Below, piece after piece: positions 24,412-34,861 of a stretch of DNA of 64,000 nt. Origin of the DNA: Viscum album (Eukaryota; Streptophyta; Magnoliopsida; Santalales; Viscaceae). The notes under the pieces are model-generated. The model ran no database searches. It was not told where the DNA came from and saw only the letters and a program-made list of their open reading frames with translations. The number at the start of each line of letters is the position of its first letter. The first letter of the stretch is position 1. Where the stretch lies: assembly GCA_963277665.1 (NCBI GenBank), contig OY728136.1:804723123-804787122 (forward strand). The letters are read 5' to 3'. A program made the translations under genes and the position numbers.

Positions 24412-25345
24412 ATGCCTCCACGCAGACAACCAGCTAGAGTTCCGAGATTTGTATGCACCGATATCCCACCGAGCGACATGGCCTTGGTGCATGGACCTCT
24501 TCCTTTAGAGGCATCAGTGGTACTATTCCCCATTGGGCCACCGATTCCACCAGACCCAATAGCAGACAGTGCATGCCGCTTGAGCGTGTTGCACATGTTC
24601 CAGTGCTAGAGGTCACCCAGGTTCAGGGGAGAGACAGACCCACATGAATCTGAGGATTTTCTAGAGAACGTGGTGAGGGTTTTCCGATTGGTAGGGACAC
24701 CATATGATATCATGGTGTTCCTTGCCGTTATTATTCTATAGGCAGCATTAGGTAGATGGTGGAGCTTGATGCTATAGGTTCACGATGAGGTGAAGCTTCT
24801 CTAGGAAGACTTCGAGAGCCTGTTTCAGGCAGTGTTTGTCCCAACGACTCTTTTCTCAGTGCACATTCACGAGTTACTTCATCTGTAGCAGGGAAAAATG
24901 ATTATGGCTCTTTACTCAACGAGGTTCACTGACCTTCTACGTTACTCCACCAATATGGTGTGGGACCCATTCTTTAAGGCACTGACCTTTGAGCAGGGGC
25001 TCAGATGGGAGATTAGAGCTTCGATGATCTCACTCAGCATCCCAACGCATGTAAGGGTGTTAGAGAGAGCCCTCTTGATGGATATATTCATTTATGAGTA
25101 GTCACCAGTAGCGAGACCTACTACCAATCATCACGTAGTGGTGTCTTCTACAGCAGGCAGCAGACAAATGTCATAGAGGTCCAAAATGTCCAGACATACT
25201 GGTGGACGACCACGTGACTCAGGATCCGCTGTGCGGGGCACCCGAATCGGAGCTAGTTATGCCAGGAGCGGGAATTGTTTCTCATGCAGTGGGCAGGTTC
25301 ACATGGATCGTGACTATCTGACCCATTATTTTGATGATCAGCTGA
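24412..25345 (+). pseudogene. G2 gag (degenerate)
   Basis: The start ATG at 24412 (MPPRRQPARVPRF) opens a basic N-terminus that stays open to 24609. The capsid domain follows in another frame: DFLENVVRVFRLVGTPYD at 24655, then GRWWSL, and the open stretch 24898-25101 with YSTRFTDLLRYS and a C-terminal helix region. A single zinc knuckle near 25275-25315 reads CFSCSGQVHMDRDYL, with the last Cys changed to Tyr. Several stops (TAG, TAA) and at least one frameshift separate the pieces. It would assemble the virus-like particle in an active element. It sits between the primer binding site and the protease, as expected. Confidence 0.85.
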
Positions 25346-25539
25346 CGGTCTAAGGAATGCCCAGGCAGAGATAGAGGTTCGACTGAGGGGGTCTTCAGGG
25401 AGCAGGTAGACGTGGAAGATGTGCTAGTTGTACAGCTGGTTGTGGGATAAGATTTGATATGTTACCAACACCCCCACCAGGAGGTCCACCCCAACTGCAG
25501 GGATAAGGAGTACATGGAAGATCTCAGCTCTAGGAAGCT

Positions 25540-25956
25540 AAGGCCTACGTTCACGATGCTTTGGAGATGATATGAGGTACGATATGTGTCTACTCCACCT
25601 TAGTTGTAGTACTTATAAACACATGTTCCAGTCATTATTTTATTGACACCACCCTCATTTGTAGCTTGGAGATTCAGAAGGAGACGTTGGCTCGATACGT
25701 ACGTCTAGAGACTTTTACGGGAGCAGATTCGATGATTACACACTGGTGTCGACAGTGTAATCTTACTCTAGGAGGTAAGAGCCTCGGTTCGGACCTCCTA
25801 GTAGCGGCGTCGAGGCCATACGACATCATCTTGTTTATGGAATGGTTATCTACATTCCATGCTCAGATTGACTGTATTAGGTGCAATGTGTGGTGTGTCA
25901 GCATGGATGTCACTAGGTTTACCTTCACTAGAGAGAAGGGAGCCTTTACAGCATAG
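25540..25956 (+). pseudogene. G2 aspartic protease (inactive)
   Basis: VLINTCSSHYFIDTTLICSL at about 25612-25671 is the catalytic loop; the D-T-G triad reads N-T-C, so catalysis is lost. An open stretch from 25666 to 25956 continues with LETFTGADSMITHWCRQCNL, the flap-like region, and YDIILFMEWLSTFHAQIDC, the conserved block closing the fold. The domain follows gag and precedes the RT linker. In an active element it would cleave the gag-pol polyprotein. Confidence 0.85.
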
Positions 25957-26069
25957 GATGAACTTACCTAGAGGAGGGTGCATCCGATTAATCATCAGTT
26001 TGCTAGCCTTACCCTCGGAGTGGTTGAAGTGGAGAGTCCGAGTTATCTTGTAGTGGTGAACTGGTAAGA

Positions 26070-26985
26070 GAATGTATTCCCAGATGATGTCCCAGGTCTA
26101 ACTACTTATAGAGAGGTGTGATTTTACATTGATTTGTACCCCGGGAAGAAACCAATATCTACACTAACGTATTGGATGTCTCATGAGGAGCTTCGTGAGC
26201 TGCGAGTACAGCTAGAGGACCCACAGGGGAAGGGATTCATCCGGCTAAGTGTTTCTCCATGGGAAGCCCCGATTTTGTTCGACAAGAAGGGGGATGAGAG
26301 TTTGAGACTTTTTTTTCAACTATTAATACATGAAACAGGTGACCATGAAGAACATGTACCCACTCTCCAGGATTGATGACCTCTTTGATCAGCTGAATGG
26401 AGTACGGTGTTTCTCGACGATAGACCTCAGATCAGGCTATTATCAACTAAGAGTACAAGACGAGGATGTGTAGAAAACAACATTCAGATGTCGTTATGGC
26501 CAATATGAGTTCTTGGTTAGTCCATTCGGTGTAACCAATGCTCCAGCAGTGTTTATTGGACTAATGAACAAGATATTTCAACCATAACTTGATCGCTTTG
26601 TAGTATTCTTCATCGATGACATTCTGATCTAATCGACTACTAATGAGTATGCCTATCATTTCAAGGTAGTACTGGACACACTCTGAGAGCACCAACATTA
26701 TATTAATCTCTTGAAGTTCCATATTTGGATCCAATAGGTTCACTTTTTGGGGAATGTCATATCAGTGGATGAAGTTGCAGTGGATCCGGCGAAGATTGAG
26801 GTGGTACATGCTTTGGTGTCACCTAGGATTGTGACAGAGGTATAATGTTTTCTGGGTTTGGCTAGATATTACCAGTGGTTTGTGCCAGACTTATCCAAAG
26901 TTTTAGCACCACTATTATCCATGAAAAATAATGTGGAACCCCTCATTTGGTCGGAGAAATTACAACTGATTTTTCAGGAGCTGAG
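26070..26985 (+). pseudogene. G2 reverse transcriptase (degenerate)
   Basis: The open stretch 26134-26376 carries the linker and fingers (KGFIRLSVSPWEAPILF). A frameshifted continuation reads [20 protein letters not shown] at about 26364, then [18 protein letters not shown], and the catalytic FIDD at about 26609-26620 (gypsy RTs use Y/F-x-D-D). The thumb and connection follow: VHFLGNVIS at 26737 and FLGLARYYQWFVPDLSK near 26850. Stops include TAG at 26471 and TAA near 26586. The catalytic Asp pair is intact, but the frame breaks abolish function. Confidence 0.9.
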
Positions 26986-26989
26986 GTAG

Positions 26990-27385
26990 AGGCTAACTAG
27001 TGCCCCCATCTTGAGTCTTCCAGAGCAGGGCATAGGGTACGTAGTATATACTAACACATCAAGGACTAGAATCGGATGTGTCCTAATGCCGGAACGAGAA
27101 GTGATCACTTATGGTTCTCGACAGATGGGATAACACAAGCAGAACTATGCTACCCATGACCTGGAGTTAGCAGCAGTGGTCTTAGCCTTGAAGATGAGGA
27201 GACACTATCTGATGGGTGAGCATTTTACCATGTAATATAATCATAAGAGTCTCAAGTATATCTTCACTCAGAAGGACCTGATCCTGAGATAGTGACATTT
27301 GCTTGAGTTCCTCCGAGACTATGACTTCAAGATAGTCTATACTCTAGGGAAGGGGAACGTTGTTGCAGATGCACTCAGTAGATGA
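26990..27385 (+). pseudogene. G2 RNase H (degenerate)
   Basis: It begins after the RT connection with SAPILSLPEQG. YTNTSRTRIGCVLM near 27047 holds the first catalytic position, where Asp is replaced by Asn. YATHDLELAAVVLALKMRRH at about 27147 and HKSLKYIFTQKDL at about 27241 follow. YTLGKGNVVADALSR ends the domain at 27382. Stops occur at least twice (near 27130 and 27290). In an active element it would remove the RNA template during reverse transcription. Confidence 0.9.
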
Positions 27386-27399
27386 TCTGGTATACAGCT

Positions 27400-28560
27400 G
27401 CAAGGTGAGGCAACAGAGCAGTTGACCGGTTTACAGATATCCTTTGTGGATAGAGATAGAGTAGTTTTAAATCAGTCTCTTATAATCACTCACCCACTTA
27501 TTTAGTTATTTAGGGAGGCAAAACGTGGGGACATTGACTGCGAGACATGGCGTGCTCAGATATCCACAGGACATGCACCTAATGGATTTTCGGAATGTGG
27601 GGAGCACACCATCCTTTTTTGGGGACATTCCGTGGTACCAGTGTCACTTCAGGAGGAAGTTTTGAGGGTGTTACACACATCCCCTCTAGAGGTACATCGA
27701 AGAGTGGAGAAGATGTAATAGGATCTCTGATGATATCACTGGTGGTTGGGAATGAAGAAATCAATAGTAGAGATTGTTTCTTAGTGCATCACTTGTCAGC
27801 AAGTGAAGGTGAAGCATCAAGTACCATCATGCTTGGTTTAGCCTTTAGAAGTTCCAGAGTGGAAGTGGGAGGAGATATCCATGGACTTCATGACAGGACT
27901 TCCATGTACATCTAGAGATCATGACTCTATCTAGGTGATCATTGAACGACTCACCATGTCAGCTCACTTCCTACCGATCAGAGAGAAGGGTTCAGTAGAG
28001 AGCATGAGAAGCCTCTATGTGAAGAAGATTGTGCGGCTACATGGATTAACCATGATAATTGTCTCCGATCATGATGCAAATTTTACATCCCGACTATGGA
28101 AGGGGTTGCAGGAGGCTTTTGGGATGAAGCTTTGTTTGAGAACCACCTTCCATCTGTAGATGAATGGACAGAATGAGCAGACTATTCAGACCCTTGATGA
28201 CATGTTCCGTGCTTGTCTCCTTGACTTTGGTCATAGATGAGAGGATCACTTACTTTTGGTGGAGTTTTTATACAATAATAGTTATCACTCCACCATAGGG
28301 ATGACACCTTTCGAGGCATTATACGGGCAACCTTGCAGATCACCTTTGTCCTGGACTGAACCAGGGGAGTCAGAACTCGTTGGATCAGAGATGGTTCAGG
28401 CTACCAATGAGATGGTGCAAATCATCAAGGTGTGGATGAAGACTATGCAGAGTAGGCAGAAGTCATACGATGACATGAGATGGAGACCTATAGAGTCTGA
28501 GGATAGCGACCACGTCTTTCTACGGCTATCACCTCGATGAGGATTATGGAGATTTGGCCA
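27400..28560 (+). pseudogene. G2 integrase (degenerate)
   Basis: The DDE core is recognisable in successive frames: WKWEEISMDFMTGLP near 27869 (first Asp), the open stretch 27935-28159 with LTMSAHFLPIREKGS and IIVSDHDANFTSRLWKGLQE (second Asp), and MNGQNEQTIQTL from 28160 (Glu codon 28175-28177). The open stretch 28256-28540 carries EFLYNNSYHSTIGMTPFEAL and RQKSYDDMRWRPIE, then the GD-HVFLRLSP block. Stops separate the parts, including TAG at 28157. The N-terminal HHCC zinc-binding region before 27800 is only partly readable. Confidence 0.9.
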
Positions 28561-28925
28561 AGGCGACAAGTTATCTCCACGATTTATCGGATTTTTTCAG
28601 GTCCTTATCAGAGTTGGCGAGGTGTCTTACCACTTAGCTATTCCTCTTCAGTTGCACCAAGTTCACAATGTCTTCCACATATACCAGTTGAGGAGATACA
28701 TGCATGACCATTTCCAATCATCGACCATGGTGAGATGGAAGTCAATGATGGAGAGACTTTTATGTAGGTTCCAGTAGATATTTAGGATCGAAAGGAGTGG
28801 GTCTTTAGTGGATGTTCGATACCTCTGGTGCGCATTCGCTGGCAGCATGGGAACCTCCAACAGAGCACATGAGAGGGGGAGTCTCAGATGCGTGCTTAGT
28901 ACCCCATCTTATTCCCCTAGTTTAA
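28560..28925 (+). pseudogene. G2 polyprotein tail with chromodomain-like segment
   Basis: LAIPLQLHQVHNVFHI-like sequence near 28637-28683 corresponds to the block that follows integrase in chromoviruses. DRKEWVFSGCSIPLVRIRWQ near 28783-28842 and a final YPILFP-like end near 28897-28915 match the short C-terminal chromodomain (IP-VKV-WR core). Family knowledge says this tail directs integration to heterochromatin. The pieces are in different frames and contain stops. Confidence 0.7.
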
Positions 28926-28953
28926 GTTGTGGATTATGGGGACGTAGAGTCCT

Positions 28954-28966
28954 GAGGTAGGGAGAA
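28954..28966 (+). other. G2 polypurine tract
   Basis: GAGGTAGGGAGAA, almost all purine, directly precedes the TGTAAAGACC start of the 3' LTR. Polypurine tracts prime plus-strand DNA synthesis. The position confirms the 3' LTR boundary at 28967. Confidence 0.9.
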
Positions 28967-31140
28967 TGTAAAGACCCATTATTTTCATGGATTTTTTTAA
29001 ATTAATAGGAATTTCAAGAGTCCGTGAAAATTGACGGCACATGATTCCGAGGCCCGGAGTGCCCATAATGAATTTTTGAACTTCTTTTTGCATACGTTAA
29101 GTAAACACGTGAGCGGGTTATTATAACTTTTGAACCAGTACTCGAAATTAAAATCTGAGGTCACCATTGGACTCATAGCCCCGATATTTTTTTTAAGGAG
29201 ACTTCCACCTCGTTGGCAGTGGGTTATGAGTGAAAGATATTTTTTTGATTTTTCCTGAATAAATAAAATAAAAATACAGTTATGTAGCATTATTTTTATT
29301 TTATTTGTTAAAACCACCATGTGGAAGTTGGGAAGTGGGGAACACCAAACCTCAACCTCCCATGAGAGGTTACGGTGGTGGGTACCACCCAAACATAACC
29401 TCCCATGAAAGTTTATGTTGGTGGGGACCAACCGAGGTAAAAACCTCTTGAACTCCCTAATAAGTGGGGAGAAACCTCTTGAGCTCCCAACTTAATTATA
29501 CCATCCCACCTTCACATTAATTGTGCCAACCCATGGTACCCTACAATTTGAATTATATTCCAACACAACCCATTTATTGTTTCCAATAAATTAAGAAAAC
29601 ATTGATTGCCAACAAATTAAATAGATAAACATATTTTATTTGGTTGGATATTCCTTTGTTAGAAATTGATTGGAAAATGAGGATTGGGAAAACTTGGGAG
29701 AAAGATCTCCAATGAAGAACGCTTGACCAATGAAGAACGCCAACCACTTTCAACCTTCATCCTTGGGACTTCTTCCGACCTGGGACATCCTAATCTATAA
29801 CAAATTGATGACCGTACTACCTTCTTGCGCCAACATCATATAGTGAAAGTGGTAGGGGTTTAATTGTGTTTGATTTTTTGCGGGAAGTTGTAGGGTGGTT
29901 GATTGGTATTTTCTTCTCTCTTCCATTCTTGATAATTATTTTTAATTCAAGAAGGAATTTTAGCTGCATGATACTACTCTAACTAGAGGGTGAAGTCCAA
30001 ACAAACAAGGCTCATCCTCTCTGCAACCCTTGTGGATTATTGTTCAACGCGATGGAGGAACCACTACGAACCACCGAGGAGGGACGAGAATGGGGGATAA
30101 CGACATTGTTGGCAGCAATGAAGGATATGACGCAACGATGCCACCCCGTGGCCTCTGCACCAACCACGGTCCCGCTGCCGTCCATGGATCCGCACTGCCC
30201 CAGAGCTGAGGTGCCGCCCCACGGCCAGACTGTTGCCTCGTGGCCGGACTGCTGCCTCGCGGCCGGATAGCACCCTGAGGCTGGACCGCCTCCCCTTGGT
30301 CGGACAGCTCCCCGCGGTGGGATAGCCGGCCCGCGGCCAGACCACATCCGTGTGGCCAGACCACCGCCCCACGGTTAGACCTCCGCCTCCCGACTAGACA
30401 ACGTCCCCACGATCGGACCGCCTCCCAGGGCCGGACCGCCGGCCCGAGGCCGGACCGCCACTGCCGCATGGTGGACCCCCCTGCTGGCTTTGCGGCCGAG
30501 CCAAGCCACCTCAAGGACCTCTTCGGCCTCTGCGGCCCTCACGGCCTACCGAACCGACCAACAGGCCGAGATTCCTATCTGGCCGAGCCGGTCCGACCAG
30601 GACAGACCGGAACCGGGCCCACTACGACACCTTTTACTTTATTTTGGTCATAACTTTGGCACCGGATGTCCGTTTGAAAATTGTCAGCAGCGTTGGAAAC
30701 CTTGGAGTAATTCGGTCCCTTTTAGTGATACCCCACTGAATTTGGGATTGAGATGGGGAACAAACCGGTTGGATCGAGCATTGATCCAACCAGGCCCCCG
30801 GGACTAAAAGGCTAGTAACTCACAGATCGGGTGTCCGATTGACTCTTCATCTGTTACGTTGAGACAACTATGGCCTGGATGACCCTTCAGATACTTCTTA
30901 GTGATACTTCGAGGCAGTTAAAGTATTGAACGGTTTCTTGTGGATCATATCCTCCTAGAGACAAGCGAGCATCGTGTGGAAACCTAGTAGCTAGCTGAGA
31001 CTGGACGATTGCAGACTATTTTCGACTTGGAGTGACTCGACTGGCCTATTGGGGAGCGCCTTGGTGGTGTGGTAGACTCACGGTGGGGAGCGCCTTGGTG
31101 ACATGGCACACCCACTATGCTCTACAGGAGGAGTACCTCG
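28967..31140 (+). mobile_element. G2 3' LTR, truncated
   Basis: It aligns with the 5' LTR from TGTAAAGACC to GTACCTCGG at 31140. The matching point in the 5' LTR is about 23209, so roughly 0.9 kb of LTR 3' end is missing. The copies differ at many positions, including indels, and an extra CCTCCCATGAGAGGTTACGG block repeats near 29358-29410. The overlapping Pro/Arg-rich open stretches at 30012-30807 reflect the 19-bp repeats. Confidence 0.9.
30215..30470. repeat. 19-bp GC-rich minisatellite in the G2 3' LTR
   Basis: About thirteen degenerate units have the same CCGGACCGCCNCCCCNCGG consensus as in the 5' LTR. Unit order and sequence differ between the two LTRs. Confidence 0.9.
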
Positions 31141-34100
31141 GTTTCATATCTCATACACACATAAGTGTACCACATAGATCCCACAAAATAGTGATGTAGG
31201 TCATCTATTTTATCCCTGAGATTATGGAGTGTGGGTTACATATATGACATTAACAAATCAAGGAATTGTGATTAGATCTAGTTGAATATCAATGAGTGGG
31301 ACTGATTATGTGTATTCACTACAAAAATGAATGGTAGAAAAAATCAAAAGATAATATCAGATACATAATGAGGGTACATATAGATTAATGAAATGTTTTA
31401 ATGAGAATGAATGGGGTCTATAATCATTTGGAAACAATAAGGGTATTAATTTGTATGAGTAATCACATATATCATAAATATAAATTATGAATAAAAAGGA
31501 ATAATATAAAGAAGGTTCTTGATTAAATATGAGGATTGGACACCTTACCATGAAAAGGAAATTCTAAAAGAATGGGAGTAGAATCATTGGAGATTGAAGA
31601 AACTAGAGAGTTCTCTAGATAGATAAAGTAATATTTACATCATTATGTGAGTTGTATGAGTGAAGAGAAATGCGAAATTGGATGATTTTATATAAAAAAT
31701 GAGAGGATAATTCTATATTAATTTTGAAATTTAGGTCATGGACTCTATATGATAATGTAATCTAAATATTAAACCATCCTATTCAATTTTCTCACAGATT
31801 CATCCAAATATGAGTGAATATAATTATTTTATTTGGTTATTTACCAAACTCATTAGAATAATACTCTCGATAGTGGGGATCAGAGTCATGTTTATAAAGA
31901 TTTTATTGAAAACCCATAATATATAATATATGTTTTAGAGGATGCATTAAGGGTTTATAAAAATTAATAAAATAACAGCAAAATAATTTTTAAAGGGTAA
32001 ACATAATTTTAGTCATGGATCCTCTTTATAGTATTTATTACATCACCCTATTCCTTTTATTCAGTTATAATACATACCGTGTAATTATAAAATGTTTAAA
32101 TTTTATCAAAAAATGTCTCCTCTTTCATAAAATTATGAAAAACTAACTTTTAGAAAAATATTACCTAATTATTATAAAAATATATCAATTTTTAAAGAAT
32201 AATGCATTAAATTATATATTATATACTTTTAAATCAAAATCCCCATTTATTGAAAATTAATGATAACTTTTCAATTATAGTTTTGGACTCTTATAAAAAT
32301 TACATTAGACCTTATAATATTCTGTTATCCTTTATTTTAAATAAATTTTATCTAATAATAATTTTTTTATTATATATAATTTTCCAATATATACTTCATC
32401 AAAAGGATTCTCTTTATTGGAACTATATTTTTCACAAAGATGAAATTTTTATTTTCATTTTATTAATTTTTTTTCAAGAATATTTTTCAAAAATAATAAT
32501 CTAATGAAAGATAAATAATGTCTTTATTTTATTAAAATAATAATTAAATTAATATATTTAGTTTCTAGATACACAAACCTTTAATACACATATGAATTCC
32601 TTAAGGGTATGTTGTGTGATGGTGAGATTTTCATGGGGTTGTTTGGTGAACATGGTTTGGGACATGATCTTAAAAAGATTCATCTTTTTATATAAATGGT
32701 TTTGTTCATGATTTAGTTTTGAATCACATCATGTACATGGTCAATGTAAAATCATAACGATGAAATTCCCATCAGTGGTTATGATAAATAGTCTTTATTC
32801 AATATGTTCTTACTGGTTGTGGACACAATTTAATTCATATATATCAATTGGATTTATCATAAAAAATAATAAATACTAATCAATATGATCAAAATACAAA
32901 TGCAAAGCTATCAGTCATTATGATGTGTTATAATCTACCAAAATCCACTACATATACCTAATAACGGTCCAAAAAAACAAAATTATTTCAAGTTTTAACA
33001 ATAATTTTATTATTTATTAAGTCATTAAGTCATTTTAAAGGGGAATGTTATTTATAAAATTTTATGTAGTTACATTAATAGAACATCATATCAAACATGC
33101 ATATGAGTTTATTAGCTCATAAAGGACACTTGGAATTAGTCTATTGAGTTTTACATTCTCATTTCCCTATCACCATTATATACAATAATACTTCATGTCT
33201 TGAGACCTAGGTAAGGGAAAGGGCCCTGCTACTTTATATTTATGAGCTAGTTGAGCATGGTGGAAGCTGGGTGATAAGGTATGTTTGAAGTTAAAATATT
33301 TTATTTTGAGATCCTTCTTTAATTACTTTTTTCACTGAGCTGTATATGATTTTCCCATGGAATATAGTGTTTAAATTATATGAATTTTAAGAAATTTACA
33401 ATTATTCATTTTGAAATAGTATGTTGGAGATATTTACAATTACAATAATTTTTCATTATTATTAATATAATGTTGTTTTTATGTTTATTAGAATTATTTT
33501 TTATTTATTTTATTCTATGATTTGATGGTTATCTATTCATTAGTGTAATATCTTCCAACTTTTTACGTTTCAACCCTCATAAGAAGTTGTAAACCTTTAA
33601 TGTTTAGGAAATAATTCTTGAGGTATGTAAATCAATTGTTTGGTCAATGTGGAGGTTAGATAGTCTAGATATTTTATAATATAGATATCTATAAAGGTAT
33701 TCTCAAATATATTTTTTCATAGAAATAGTATCATGATGATGGGTGATTAGGCTAATGATGTTGATGATTAGTAAAAAATAAAATTTGAAATAAACTAATC
33801 TATGTAATTATTTTATATTAATAAATAAATGTAATTTTACTATAATGATCAAAATATAGTATTTGAGTAATTTTCACTGAGTTAATTTGTAAAATATTAT
33901 AATATGAATCATGTTATATTATTTTTTTTCAATCAGATCAATCAAATGTCCCAACTATATAACATAAAAATTTGATATTTTTAATTGTGGTCAATAGACA
34001 CAAATTCTAAAATAATTTTTATAAATGTTTATTTTAGTGAACACAACATACATTTGTTTAATATGGATTAAAATTATAGATTTAATATTCATTATATTAT

Positions 34101-34861
34101 TTCATCATTAATGATTAAATATTTTATATTTATATTCATTTATTTTTAATATTTGACATGATTATTTTATATATTGATCATAATTTAATTATACCATTAA
34201 ATATGGAATGATATCTTTAATTTAACATTAAAATCATAAAATTTGGTCTTTATAAACACCATATGTGTTTCATCATGTGCTTGTATACTATATTCAATAT
34301 TTTATGTATGTAATGTTTTTTATTTTTTATTTTTTAATTGATAAATAAGAAATTTATTTCAAACGAAAAATAGTTCTAGTAATATTGAATTTTATTCATC
34401 AACTAATCCAAAATATTCTAAATATAAATAACCATAATTATAAATTTATCATTTTACTCTATATGAAATTAAATAATATATAGTACCTTTGATAAGATTG
34501 AAAAACATTTTTTATGACAATTTGTTGTAGTTCATTTGGATATCATTCAAACATTTCACAGAAATGAATGTTAATTTAGATATTTTTACCATAAAATAGT
34601 TTTTATTTATTATTTATCAAAAATTATTACTTTCATGAAACGTTATTTCCATCCTAATCTATCAAAACCTTGAACTAAACAACATATGATTTGCAAAATA
34701 TATTGATTTCTATATAAAATATTTAATAAAAATGCAAATTAATTAATTTTAGATAAAAATATTAGATTATAATATTTCATCACATTAGTATTGAATAAAT
34801 AATCTCACATAAAGCATTATAATATACAAAATACTATTCATTTGATATGATAACCCATTTC
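31141..34861. other. unassigned AT-rich stretch between G2 and G3
   Basis: No gene is recognised. Around 33190-33300 (GGTAAGGGAAAGGGCCC, GAGCATGGTGGAAGCTGGG) the sequence resembles the R/U5-like part of the LTR at 640-770, so it is probably another plus-strand LTR remnant. The open stretch 32250-32504 is a hydrophobic, Ile/Phe-rich translation of AT-rich DNA and is not convincing as a gene. The right end (34857-34861, ATTTC) is one copy of the G3 target duplication. Confidence 0.6.
34857..34861. repeat. G3 target-site duplication, left copy (ATTTC)
   Basis: ATTTC directly precedes the LTR terminus TATAACATCCCC and is repeated at the other end of G3. Gypsy integrases make 5-bp duplications. 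Confidence 0.9.

Larger units (their letters stand above)
20982..31140 (+). mobile_element. G2: Ty3/gypsy chromovirus (Tekay/Del-like), degenerate, 3' end truncated
   Basis: It has two directly repeated LTRs starting TGTAAAGA (20982 and 28967), a primer binding site TGGTATCAGAG at 24119, a polypurine tract just before the 3' LTR, and gag-protease-RT-RNase H-integrase-chromodomain-like tail in that order on the plus strand. This order and the tail place it among chromoviruses; the long LTRs and GTAAAGACCC start suggest the Tekay/Del group (inference). Many stops and frameshifts make it inactive. Its domains are much more readable than those of G1 or G3 and its base composition is much richer in GC than the flanks, so it is the youngest large insertion here. 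The 3' LTR stops at about 31140 and lacks the last 0.9 kb, so no target duplication can be tested. Confidence 0.95.

Noticed and set aside
28997..29431. 144-codon minus-strand ORF (with 21183-21377)
   Set aside because: Antisense of the start of both G2 LTRs. Homology between the two comes from the LTR pair, not from protein conservation.
31317..31334. CACTACAAAAATGAATGG, a possible CACTA terminus
   Set aside because: A single 5-bp terminus plus A-run is expected by chance in AT-rich DNA. No partner inverted repeat was found at the right distance.
32250..32504. 84-codon hydrophobic ORF resembling a membrane protein
   Set aside because: Ile/Phe/Leu/Tyr-rich translation of AT-rich DNA. Similar chance ORFs occur at 11767-12024, 43179-43388, 49726-49971 and 62006-62206.
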